The position numbers were made by a program, and so were the translations under genes. Positions 35,295-46,640 of a stretch of 64,000 nt of DNA are shown here, piece by piece. The notes beneath the pieces were generated by a model. It worked only from the letters and a program-made list of their open reading frames with translations. It was not told the origin of the DNA and searched no databases. The DNA comes from Malania oleifera (Eukaryota; Streptophyta; Magnoliopsida; Santalales; Ximeniaceae), in contig NC_080426.1 in the NCBI RefSeq assembly GCF_029873635.1, forward strand, positions 51,288,093 through 51,352,092. The letters run 5' to 3'. Positions within the stretch are counted from its first letter, which is position 1; every line of letters starts with the position of its first letter.

Positions 35295-37343
35295 TGTAAA
35301 AACCCAAACCTAGAAAATAAAAGAAATAAATAAGGAAAAAAGAAAAGGGATTTAAAAAGGGCAAGACAGTAGGGATCATCAACGAATCCCCTGTTTTCGT
35401 CGACGAATGCCCTTCTATTTCTCTTCGATGAAATTCAAGCGTCGTCAACGAAGAAATCCTGAATGACATGAATTTCAAACTTATGGTTTGTCGACGAACC
35501 CTTCCTTTCGTCGACGAACGTCCTTCTGCAATTCTTCGACTAAGGCACCATTTCGTCGACAAATGTGACTGGGTTAACGGCTTATAAATAGAATTCTAAC
35601 TTTAATTCTTAATTAAGAAAACAAAAATCTCCCTTTCTCTCTCTAGAAACTCGCCCCACCCCTTCTCTCTACGATATCTCGCTATTCGTCACCTGAATCG
35701 ACAATCGAAAGTTACCACGAAGATCTAGGGGAAATTCTCCAAAGGTCTAGTGGAGTGGATTTTTGAACGGGATCTTTCCAGGCATCACCCCAAAGATGAG
35801 GTAAGGGTAGAAATGGGCTATTTGTCTAACATTTAATTGATTAAATGGGGTGTATGGGCCTAGGGAGGTTTAATGGTTGTTAATCTAAGATTTGAGTTGA
35901 TTAAACTGGGGAAATGTGTTTTTAGGGTTTTGGGTTCTGTATCGCCGTAGGGTGGGCTTTATAAGCATTGTAGGAATTCTCTTAGTAAACAGGTAAGGGG
36001 ATTAAGTTAAGTTGGGATTTTTATTAAATATGAACTGATTAAACTGTTATATATTTATTTATTTATGAGTTCAAAGATTATTTTGAAAACCAACCATTCA
36101 ACAAGGATTTTACAAACCTAAGATATATGGTACGGTATTTTGAATAATATGAACGGTGGAAAATCTGATTTATCTTATGAACTAAAAAAACAGTATTTTC
36201 TTGATTGTCTCCTGGATCATGTTTGAATATTGAAATTGGGTGGCAGGTGAATAAATTTATATGGTTTATCGTGTAGCCGAATTTAGGAATGATTGTGAAA
36301 TATACTGGAACTGTTGGTGAAACATACTAAAATTGCTTGTGAATAATACAGGAATTTGATATAACGGCTGTGAGCCGGGTTTTATATAATGGCCGAGGGC
36401 CAGATTTTATTTGACGACTGTGAGTCGAGTTTATTTGACAGCTGGGGACCGAGTTTTTATTTAATGGCAATTTGAAATGAAATGATTTAAACTACAGTTT
36501 TTGATTACTTAAATTGCATGATATGCTTTAGGGACCCTAGGGACCAGTTGTTTTGTGAGCACGGTACCGTTGCTAGTGATTGATTATTAGACCATGTGTG
36601 CCCACACTGTTATGGATAGAAGTGTAGGGTGGTCTCAGCCGATAGCCTAGGTGAGGATGAAGTAAGGGCATCGGGCCTGCAGCTTAGCTGTGGATGCCTG
36701 TAGACGGACTTGTAGAGGGATATTTTGACTTTATTTTGGGCTGATCACCCAAACTTAGTCCAACCTTCAGGCCGCACAACCCGTACCATGGGGAAAGTAA
36801 ATGGTGTTAGTCACAGGGAGTATTGTTTATGCATATCTATAGATTTATGTAAATGATGTTACTATTTAATGAACCGTTTATACTATGGAAACGAAACGAG
36901 TATTTTTAACTGTATAAAGTGAGTACAATGTAAAATAACTATTTTCGATTAAATGAAGGATGGGTTTTTTTGTAAACACTAAATTCATGCTAGCCACACA
37001 CTAATTTTAACTTAGTCTTCCTCACTGAGAAGTGTCTCACTTCAATATACAAATTATCTTTTCAGGAAACACCAGGGATCTTGTTTAGCAGGGCTAGAGG
37101 GGTCGAACTAGTCGTCAAGTTTATGTATGTAGTGTGTATGGAATGAGTTTTCTTGTTGTACAATATATGGGTTATAATATGGATATTTGGAGACATTTAT
37201 GTATAATAGTAATTAGAACTCTGGTAATGTGTTTGGAGAACATATCACTTATTTCCGCTGCATTTATATTAAATATGGTATTAGAAACACAGACGTCACT
37301 TAAGTAGCACCCCGGGTCCCACATGGCAAATCGGGGCATTATA
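35295..37343 (+). repeat. 3' LTR of the plus-strand Tekay-like element
   Basis: Starts TGTAAAAACCC right after the polypurine tract and ends near GGGGCATTATA. A GTCGACGA palindrome array (about 8 copies) lies at 35371-35565, followed by TATAAATA at 35583-35590. The 5' LTR of this element is not identified; the fragment at 20740-22002 is in the opposite orientation and belongs to another copy. Confidence 0.82.
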
Positions 37344-37640
37344 GCAAGTCTGCCACCGAATATTTTCTTTACATTAAGAAACTCACTGATGAATTAGCTG
37401 TTGCAGGATAACCTATGACTTGTGAAGAGGTTATCACTTATGTGCTAGCAGGATTAAAGTCATGAATATGATAGCTTTGTAGCCTCAATTTATGCTCGCA
37501 CCGACAAGGTTATCATGGAAGAAATTTATTCTCTTTTGCTAACAACAGAAGCTTGTCTTTCTCAACATCAGCTTTTATTTCTAGTTCCACCAATGTCTGT
37601 CAATGTCGCACAAAGACAATATCAACACTCGAGGACCACC
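37344..37640 (+). mobile_element. Ty1/copia gag fragment, plus strand
   Basis: Encodes pieces like YFLYIKKLTDELAVAG, CEEVITYVLAGL and DKVIMEEIYSLLLTTEACLS, the gag-polypeptide pattern of copia elements. It abuts the outer end of the LTR ending at 37343, so the Tekay-like element may have inserted into it. It is short and broken. Confidence 0.7.
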
Positions 37641-38334
37641 TCTTCATATTGTCTTTGTGTAGCATCAACAGGAATCAAGCCGCAAATAATTTTTACTCTA
37701 TTACAATAATAGACTCAATTTAAGTAAAGTATGTAAAACAATTATTCGACACAACATTGAAAAATAAAAAATTTTAAAAATTCACAATTGCACTCTACAG
37801 CATGCCCAAATCAACTTCACGGGGATGTGCAAAAAATCTAGTAAAAATAGTTCCATCATCATAGTCGAAGTGCATGCACAAAAATTTTGCAATTCTGGGA
37901 AATAAAAAGATTAAATTATAGATGCAACATTGCACGAAATGCTAGAATAATTTGCGCCATCAATTGACATTATCACAAACCAAAGAATTTGTGACAAAAT
38001 TAATTATGTCCCATGAAGCATATGGCAAGTGGAGAGTGAAATCTCGTCAAAAGATGTTATGGTGAAATAATAAATGACAAGAATAATTTGGGGGAGAAGA
38101 ATGCAAATATTGTATAGCTCCAAATAAAATAACATATGCCATAAAAATACAATCATGTTCATAAATAATGAAAAGCAAAATCTGATTAGGCGAACAAATT
38201 TTACATGCAGCAATACTGGTAGTATTAGACCCATTGGAAGTCATGAAAATTGACATCTGAAGTACAACTAAAATCTCAAAGCTTGTGCATTCTATCAAAT
38301 ATCAAATTACTAAATAACATGTATGAAGTCAAGT
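37641..38334. other. Unassigned stretch left of the 13-kb element
   Basis: AT-rich, with no recognisable protein in any frame. Its last five bases (38330-38334) are CAAGT, the left target duplication of the SIRE-like element, so it was once joined to 51367 onward. Confidence 0.5.
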
Positions 38335-40800
38335 TGTTGACTCTATGAGTCCAATCCTATTTTGATAATGACAAATTACTTGGTATTTGATCTGTGCATT
38401 GAGATTGTGAATAGAAACAATATTTAGTATGCACGGAAGGTTAGAAAGTCATGGAAGTCGTGAAGATTAAAACATATACATTTTGGTACAATCAATGGAA
38501 CTAAAAAAGTAGAAGAATGAAGATGCAAGCGGTAAGGTCAAGATCGTCATGAGAATGGGTATTTAGAATTGAATGTATTTACATATTTCATATGATTTAA
38601 TTAGAAACTCAAAATATACCCTAGACTGACCTTATGACCGATGCATCTCATGAACACCTTTAGGAGATATTTATGGACTTAGAGATTTTTTTAAAAACCC
38701 CAGAAAATATTTTATAAAAGAGCAAAGAAAGAGAGCAAAATAGATTTTTGAAACTAAAATGAAAAAAACCAAAAAGTGTTCTGTTCAGAAGACCGAACTC
38801 CCTGCCCAGAAGTCTGAAGTGTCAACTTCAGAAGACTGAAGTGTACGTTCAGTCGTCTAAAGATTCAACTTCAGAAGACTGAAGTTTAAACTTAGTCGTT
38901 TGAAGAATTTCTTCAGAATATCAAAAATTAAATTCAGTCGTCTGAAGATTTATTGGAGAAACACAGAAACAGGCAGAAGCACATCAGAAGACTGAACCTT
39001 GACTTCAGTCATCTAAACCCACAAATTCAGAAGTCTAAACACCAACTTCAGACGTCTGACCCTGTGTCTAGTTCAATTTTCTGAAGCTTTAAAGAACTTC
39101 AGTCGCTTGAGCCCTACTCCTTAGTTGTCTGAAATTGCGGGAAGATTAAAAATTTAAGCTTTAGCGAGAGAACAGGCGAGTTATTTTTTAATCAAGTTGA
39201 TCCAATGGTTAGGACTCATCCTAAGGGCAAGTTTACCTATATCATCAACATCTAAACCCTAGTACCCCAACCTTTGGCATACGATTGAGTGTATTAAACG
39301 CTTAGCACAACTTGGGAGAGCATTGAACACACTGCTGAAATTCTTGCTTGGGATTTCAAAGCTTATACATCAAATCTGAGCTAAGGCTACATTGATCTTC
39401 AAAAGACATTCTAGCAATTGTTGTGCATTCAACTTGGTATTGAGGTTTGCTAAATCGATTTGTTTGTTAATACTTATTCTCAAAGAGTTTTTCATCTCAA
39501 AATCTATTATTGAATATTATTTGAGAGATTGATCTTGAGTGTATTCATATGCATATAGATTGTTTTGACAAGATCACTACTTGAGAAATGTTTTGTCATT
39601 GGTTAAATGTTTTTGATTCAAGTGTGTATTTATTTAAAGACTTGATATTTTCAATATTACAAAACCACTTGATTAAATATCCTTAGAGCCCATAACTATA
39701 TATATTATTATGGGATATTTTCTGAAAAATATTATATTAGGTTTTTTATCTTTAAAACTCATATTTATATATATATACATATTCATATACAAAGATCATA
39801 TTGTGTTTTGGATATTTGGAAGAAAACTTACTAATCTAGATCTTTATAATATTCAAGACAAATTTTTTAATAAGATCACATTTGTTATTCTGACATCTAG
39901 TAAGTTGAACTAAAACTCTAAGTTCTCCAAAACATTTACTTATATAATTATTTTGGTAGATTTGATCAAAGTGAAATTTTGTAAAGCATATCATGTATAT
40001 AACGATTACACCATTACATATATATTGAACTTCAAGTTTTATCATATGGATATGAATTAGGTTTTATCATTGCCTCAGTGGAGTCGCCAAGCTGTCGCGA
40101 CGTCCCGGACCCTGACCAGAGAACCAATTTCTGGAAAAAAAAAAGGGTGCGGCTATGAACTGGGAAAAATGGATGTGTATTTTGAAAAATATTTTCGTGG
40201 AAAACAATGCGTGATGGAGTCGCCACTAACCTTTTGAAGTGCGGTTAGAACACTTGATTGCTACCTCGTTAGAGTCAGGTTCAGGAGTACGGTTATGCAA
40301 GGGGAAGGTATTAGCACCCCCCCTACGTGCCCGTCCTTACGAATGGTACCAGATTAATCAAGAATTATCCCATAAATAAATCTAATAAGTTTTTCAAAAT
40401 TACTCCCTTTCAAAAATCAAAAGAATGAAAATATTATATAGGTATTCCCTCAAAACCGGGGAAATCCAATACTCCGAAGAGTCCATGCCCTTGGTTGCAA
40501 TAATCGGGAAGGAAAATCAAGAAAATAGTTTATGAAAATACACTCCCGGGGGTTTTTGAAATCTGTAGATTTTTCTAAGTAGGAAAATATTATTGCGAGA
40601 GGTTTTTGAAATTTGTTCGGGATGGAAATGATTTATGTGCCTAAATATATTTTTGTGATTTTTGTAAGTGTGAAAATATTTTTTTATGATTTTTGTGATT
40701 TTTCAATATTTTTCCCGAACTTTAAAATAACACAAATAAAATCAATGGAAATTAAAACATGAAAATATTTTTGAGAGTTTTTGTGATTTTTTGTGAATAA

Positions 40801-41090
40801 TAATTAAGTGAAATGGAGAAAATCGACGTGAACCGATTTGGGGGATGACGAACCGGTCAAACGTTGACCGATCCGGGGAAAAACCAGTTTAAGGTCTTGG
40901 TCGAGACCATTTCAACACGCGTTGATTTCTCTGAATCAAAATAATAATCAAGTGAAATGGAGAAAACCGGCGTGAACCGGTTCGGGAAAGGACGAACCAG
41001 TCAAATGTTGACCGGTTCGAGGGAAAACCAGTTTAAGGTCTTGGTCGAGACCAATGATTTTTTAGGTTTCTTCAACATTCTTCGAAGTAA
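40801..41090 (+). repeat. 144-bp tandem duplication in the Ogre/Tat-like LTR
   Basis: The segment starting TAATTAAGTGAAATGG at 40801 recurs at about 40945 with the same CGTGAACCGG, GTTGACCG and CCAGTTTAAGGTCTTGG blocks. A weaker third trace lies near 41165-41260. Confidence 0.8.
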
Positions 41091-41337
41091 TTATATAACA
41101 AAAAAGAAATTAAAGCAAAATTCGAAAAAAATTAAAAAGAAAATGAGAAACAAATTAGAAGACTAAACCAATTTCATACCGGTTCAGAAGACCCAACTGG
41201 TTCGGGAAAGAACCAAACCAGGGGGGGTCGACCCATTTTAGGCCCGGTCAAGGCCACGATATTTTTAGATTTTTCTAAATTTCCTCCTAATTTTTCCCTT
41301 TTTATGATTTTTATGTTTTTATAAATATAAACTAACC

Positions 41338-41373
<36 letters not shown>

Positions 41374-41399
41374 ACATGTACAACAGTATTATGATAATG

Positions 41400-41745
41400 A
41401 AATGAGATAAAATGAATCACAGTGCACGTGTGTGTCATGCATGCATGGAGGGTGTGCATGTAAATTGGTGGTGTGCGCAATTGTGTAGTGATGTGTAAAT
41501 CAATATGTGTGTGAGTGTGTCGCAATAACTAAAGTGTGTATGTATGTGTATTAGTGTGTGCAAGTGCGTGAGTTAGTGTGTGTGAATGGTGTGTGTAACA
41601 GTGTGTGCGGGTTGTAGTGTGTGTGTTTAGGTGCGTGTAGCAGTGTGTGTGTAGGTGTGTGTACAGTGTATTTGAATGCATGAAACAGTGTGTGTAGGTG
41701 TGTATTTGAGTGTGTGAAGCTGCGTGTGTAGGCGTGTATTTGAGT
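41400..41745. repeat. TG-rich simple repeat
   Basis: Irregular runs of GTGTGT with GTGTGTAGGTG units. A similar stretch lies at about 42735-42915. They flank the PRP38-like copy on both sides. A TA repeat lies at about 41338-41361. Open frames here are low-complexity His/Thr strings, not genes. Confidence 0.8.
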
Positions 41746-41748
41746 GTT

Positions 41749-42458
41749 TTACTGTGAGAGAGGTGGTGGTATGGTCCGGCGAACAGGAGATGAATCCCTG
41801 GTTGATGCACGATGGGGAGCACGCTGTCCAAAGGAGACCGAAAGGGCAGCTTTCACAGAAGGTGGCCGACGAGCAGTATTATCATATCCATGACAGGTAG
41901 AATCACTAGTGACACCAGAATGTTTCCCAGGAAGCTTCATCTTCTCAAGGTTCGTTACAATCTGCGGCAATACAGGAACAGGGATGCGGGAAAAAGAGTG
42001 TCAAAGTAACACTGTCCAAGAAGTAAATCGCGAACATAAACACCCATGGTGGTATTCACACGATGAGCAGAATCAGGAGATATTTCCTCTTCATCTTTCA
42101 CATATGGTTCGAACCAGTTTCACAAAGTCTTCGGATCAGCAGCACATCTCAAGTATAAAAAAAAATAACAGCTCTAATATAAGGAGAATCTGGATGCTTC
42201 AATAGCCCATGCATTTGCTTGACAGTGAGCTTTCATCGTAAAGAACTTGTACAGGAGACAAAATGCTGTTGACGGACCCCGGCAGTTTCCAGACATCCAT
42301 GGTTCCACATGATCAACTTGAAGGTAAATCTCATCAATCACTTCATGGTATGTCTTCAATCTGTAAAGCTCTTTGAAGTAATCAGATGACAGAATGTTCA
42401 TGCAAAGAACCTTTTCTAACAGTGAATCAATTGGTTTGCCTGAAGTTTGTATCTCCAT
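41749..42458 (-). pseudogene. PRP38/PRPF38B-like splicing-factor copy, intronless, frame-disrupted
   Basis: On the minus strand the frame starts MEIQTSGKPIDSLLEKVLC and continues EVIDEIYLQVDHVEPWMSGN, CRGPSTAFCLLYKFFTMK (42458-42230). It then shifts frame at about 42230, where one extra A follows the ATG of FTMK, to read LTVKQMHGLLKHPDSPYIR. Further on are MGVYVRDLLLGQCYFDTLF and, at 41970-41749, KAALSVSFGQRAPHRASTR. These are in the order of the conserved PRP38 domain of the plant PRPF38B-like pre-mRNA splicing factor. The normal C-terminal Arg/Ser-rich tail is missing. No introns are seen, so it derives from mRNA. It lies within the Ogre/Tat-like LTR, between TG-rich repeats, so it is probably a captured host transcript. 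Confidence 0.82.
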
Positions 42459-43249
42459 AATGGATCATCAAATATGCACAAGCACGCAATTTAAGAACCA
42501 CAACTTCAAAATCATACAGTGTGGCGAAGTGTCAAAACTCCATCCTGGAAAGAGAAAGAAATATCCCGAATTCGCAGCGAGATCTATAGCAAATCAATGC
42601 GGATAGACGAGTAATGAGCGTGAGCGGGATGGTAGGAGCTGGTTGGGAGGCCGGGAGAGGATGAGGGGGAGAGCAGGGAGAGGATGGAAGAGTGAGAGGC
42701 GAGGGAGAGTTGTAAGTCTGGCCGGAGAGGAAGTTGTAAGCCGTGGGTGAGTGTGTGTCTTTGTGTGTGGGTTTGTGTAGGTCGCTGTGCATAAAAACTA
42801 TGCGTGTTTGCAGCAGGAAGAGCTGTGGGTGTGGGTATGTGCGTAAAAGGGTGTGTGCATGCTGTGCGTGAGTTATGCGTAAAGGTGTATGTGTTGTGTG
42901 TGTTAGTGTGAATTTATGCCCAGAAATTAAAGTTGATGGCCGTGTAAATTGAAGCTGCTGGCCATGAGTGCCATGTGCATGAAATCCAACCTTTCACAGA
43001 AGTGATTACAGTTATTTGACAGCAAGTCATATGAGCTTCCAGGCCATTTTCTGCTAAGTTCTCTCTAGATTTGATTTATCTTGAAAATTGAACAGCCTGT
43101 TTTCCCAAGGACAACACACTCACTATATGTATACATACATTTGTTTTTTCTTCTTTTTTTTTTTTTAACGGGCAACTTAAAAAAACAAAACAAAAAAAAC
43201 TCCAGTACCTTGTTCACAAGACCCAAATGACCATTCCTCACCTCCAAGC

Positions 43250-43900
43250 TATATAACTCAAGATGGTGACTGGCGATGGAATTTTCAGTCTAGCACTTTG
43301 TCGGAGGTGAAGGATAGCGTTGGTGACAGAACTCTGAGATCGGCGTGTTGTCCGGAGGAGATGTGACCATCTGGGCGGAATCAGGTAGGATTATGATCTC
43401 AGGTCTAGCCTTGGAGAACCGTGGTGATTGCTGGCAGGGACAGTGGTGCGCTGGGTGAGCTTGCTGCCTGGGCGCCGGGGGGCCGGGGGGGGGAGGGTGT
43501 GGGGTTGGTGTTGATTGGAGATGGTGAGATAGAGGGAAGTTGGTGACGGTTGCTGGTTATGGCGGCACGGTGACTGTGGTAGAAACGAGAGGGTGAAGAT
43601 GGATCTGGTGAAGAGGATGGTGCTCAGAGTGTTGCGGCTGGGTTTGGAGCAGGGGTAGGTAGTGAGTGGGGTGGTGAGAGATGATGGAGAAGAGACGAGG
43701 GTGGTCTGAGTATCTGCAATGGTGATGGAGGTGCCGAAGGCGGTGGTGATTGTGGCAGGAAGGTGGAGATGGAGGTGCCAGAGACGAACGGAGCTGAGAG
43801 TAGAGGCAAGAGGGAGAGGGAGAGGGAGAGATGGGTGGAGCTCCTGGAGATATGGAAAGTGTCGTGCCCCCCTGAACAGTGAATGAAGACCTCTCTTGAT
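43250..43900. other. GA/GT-rich stretch of the Ogre/Tat-like LTR
   Basis: Purine-rich on the plus strand with many GGTGGTG and GAGATGG runs and a G run at about 43477-43491. Minus-strand frames give only Ser/Pro-rich low-complexity peptides. No gene is supported. Confidence 0.5.
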
Positions 43901-44159
43901 AGAGAGTTTATTGGCGCGAGAATCATTTCTTCGCCAACCGAAATTGGCTTCCCGGGCTGTTATGTTCCTTTATTCCCGCAATGGGATATGCAACCGCGCA
44001 CATGCATGCTTTTTATTTCTTTGTGCTCTCATTTGCTTGGAGTTTTTCTTTTTTGTATTTTATGCATTTTTTTGTGTTCATTATTTTTGGTTGGCCAAAT
44101 TTTTGTTCTCCTAAAAAGAAAGACCCGAAAAATTAAAACCCGGTTCCCGGCTACGGCGG

Positions 44160-44680
44160 ACCCGGACTCGAAACTAAAAATGACTCAAATAAAAATACTC
44201 AATTTCAAGGACCCGATTTAAATTTAAACGACTCCATTCGAGAACTCACATGCTCGATTTTAAAATTTCCTTCAAAAATTTGAACAACTCAGTTTTAAAA
44301 ATTAATACTCACTTAAAATTTGCAGGACTCAATTTGAAATTAAAAGACTCAATTCCAACAATCGAGACTCGTTTAAGAAAATAGGGACTCAAATAAAAAT
44401 ACCATGACTCGATTAAAGACGCCGAGGCTCAAATCGAAATACCGAGACTCGATTCAAATTAACACACTGAGACTCAAATAAACACACTGGGACTCAAATT
44501 AAAATACCGGAACTTAATTAAAAATGTCGGGGCTTGGTAGGCACATCGGGACTCAGTTTAAAAACTCCGAGGCTTGGTAGGCACATTGGGACTCAGTTAA
44601 AAACATCGAGACTCAATTTAACAAACCGGGACTCAATTTAAAACATTAGGCTTTTCAAAAAGGGTCCTCCAATTTTCAGA
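44160..44680 (+). repeat. Degenerate GGGACTCAA-type short repeats
   Basis: About 20 occurrences of GACTCAA or close variants (GACTCGAT, GGCTTGGT), spaced mostly 20-40 bp and separated by AT-rich linkers, near the 3' end of the Ogre/Tat-like LTR. Confidence 0.7.
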
Positions 44681-45297
44681 ATTCGAAGTCAAATTTTGTT
44701 ACACTGGGTCTTTCCAAGAAAGCTTAGTAAAAATAAGGTGTCAACAACTAGCTTTGTTAGAAGTAATATTGAGTTGTTTGTACAGATTTGAAATTCTATA
44801 TTGTAATCATGGTTCGGCTTGGGAATTGGGTGAGAAGGAAGTTGTGCCTCTTGTAAGCAGCGGATGTAAGAGAAGCTCCGTCCCGTTTAAAGGAGTAGGG
44901 ATTTAGTGGAATCCTTGAGTGGGTTGCTCAAGGCAAGGACGTAGGCCAAGTTGGCTGAATCTCGTAAAAACTGTGTTTTCCTTCTCTCTTCCCTTACTTT
45001 TTTTCATTTTCGCAACGCATTTCATTACCTATCTTGCATGTATGTATGTTGAATAACCCCACACGCACTTGATAATTAATTGGATAAAATAGAATTTATT
45101 GATATAATAATTTGAATCAATTTCAAACCCTTACAATTAATTTATTAAATATAGAAATAGGAATTAAGTGGTAAATAATCTTAAAGATTTTTAAAATACC
45201 CAATTCACCCTCCCCCCTCCCTCTTGGGATTACACCTGAATTAACATTTGGTATCAAAGCCTCGTTACATAGACTTATTTTTTGTAAAAAGATCACG

Positions 45298-46640
45298 ATG
45301 GCTTATTTTGCTGTATCCCCATTTGGTGTGGGACAAATCTCTGCAAAACGTCCAATGTTTTATGGTGAAAATTTCACCAAGTGGAAAATAATGACTATTT
45401 TTATCAAATCAATGGATTGGAGGACTTAGAGAGTAATTGCTCAAGGAAACTTAGTTCTTATGAAAATTATTGATAATGTTGAAATCCCTACATCTGAATA
45501 TGAGCTGAATGAGAATGACATGAAATTAATGCAAATAAATTTTAGTGCTATGAACATTCTATTGCTTGGTTTAGATACTAATGTTTTTCATGAAATCATG
45601 TCATGTCAAAGTGCTTAAGAGATATGGGAAGAACTTGATAGGAAATTTGGGGAGACCAAAGGAAAGAAGTCCACTACTTGGGAAGATTCATGCTCAAATG
45701 ATCAGGTAGTAGAAAACTGTTTCGTAGTTGCATTAGTTGATGAAGAGGTACACTCTACTCATTTTACTTCTCATTCAAATTCTCAAAATGATTCATGCAA
45801 TGACTGTGATACATCTTGTGATAATTCTAATAGTGAATATTATGATGAATCTGATAATGATAACATGTCATCGTATGAGGAATTACAAAAGGGATTTGCT
45901 AAGACTTATAAAATTTTAACAAAGATGTCCAAAAAGAAAATAATGTTGGAAAGTGAAAATAAAGACTTAACAAAACAATTAGAAGAGTTTCGAGAGTCTC
46001 ATACTTCTTGGGAAAAAGAAAAGATTGAAAAGGAATTAGAAATTAAAAGATTAGTAACCAAGAATAAGGCATCACTGAAAGATTTAGAATCAAAAATTAG
46101 TGTTGAAAAAGAAAAGGATTTGAAAATCATGAAATTAGAAAACAAGAATGATATGATGGTAAAAGAGCTGAAAGAGTTAAGATCCAAGATTTTGAGTGAT
46201 AATGCAAAAGATCTTAAAATTTCTGAACTTGAATGTAAAGCAAACAAAATGACCGACAAATTTGTAAAATTACAAGTTGTTTACAAATACTTAAAGAATT
46301 TAAAAATTCAAGACTTAGAAAGAAAGATAGAGGATCAAGTTAAGATCATCCACACATTTACTAAGGGAAAAGAAAATTTTGACAACCTCTTAGGTTCTCA
46401 AAAGATGACCTTAGACAAAAAAAAAGTATAGGTTACAATGGAATTGAAAATAGAAGAAGAAAGAACCTATACATAGGGTAGGGTATTTTGTTAAAGCGTC
46501 AAAATTCTATACTAGTACCTCCTCCGGTCTGTATGCTCACACTACTTGTGTATTATGTAAAAATAAAGGACACATTAAATTTGATTATCCATTTAAAAGG
46601 AAATGTGTGAAGCTCAAACAGGTTTGGCGAGTCAAAGAAA
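45298..46640 (+). mobile_element. gag-like region with long coiled coil, copia type
   Basis: Starts MAYFAVSPFGVGQISAKRP with RPMFYGENFTKWKIMT, the usual copia gag start (FxGxNFxxWKxxM). An acidic spacer follows, then at 45865-46431 a 188-residue Lys/Glu-rich heptad coiled coil starting MSSYEELQKGFAKTYKILTK. A knuckle-like CVLCKNKGHIKFDY follows at about 46550. This is the gag arrangement of SIRE-type elements. It is a broken copy. Confidence 0.8.

Larger units (their letters stand above)
40080..44746 (+). repeat. Ogre/Tat-like long LTR, probably solo, nested in the copia LTR
   Basis: Interrupts the left LTR; the right LTR shows the uninterrupted sequence. It carries TGTCGCGACGTCCCGG, a GGAGTCGCCA block, GGGAAGGTATTAGCACCCC and ends AAGGTGTCAACA, a set of features I associate with Ogre/Tat-type gypsy LTRs. 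About 4.67 kb, long for an LTR but normal for that group. No gag or pol was read inside. The target duplication is not clear; borders may be off by a few bases. Confidence 0.6.
38335..45246 (+). repeat. 5' LTR of the 13-kb element, interrupted by a 4.7-kb insertion
   Basis: LTR sequence at 38335 to about 40078 and again from about 44747 to 45246, colinear with the right LTR 49181-51361. The LTR proper is about 2.2 kb. Palindromic TTCAGTCGTCTGAAG/CAGAAGACTGAAG motifs fill about 38783-39140. Ends CTCTTGGGATTACACCTGAATTAACA-type sequence next to the primer-binding site. Confidence 0.85.

Noticed and set aside
41529-41831. His/Thr-rich minus-strand protein
   Set aside because: Translation of the TG-rich simple repeat, with no family.
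43624-43926. Ser/Pro-rich minus-strand protein
   Set aside because: Low-complexity reading of the purine-rich LTR stretch.
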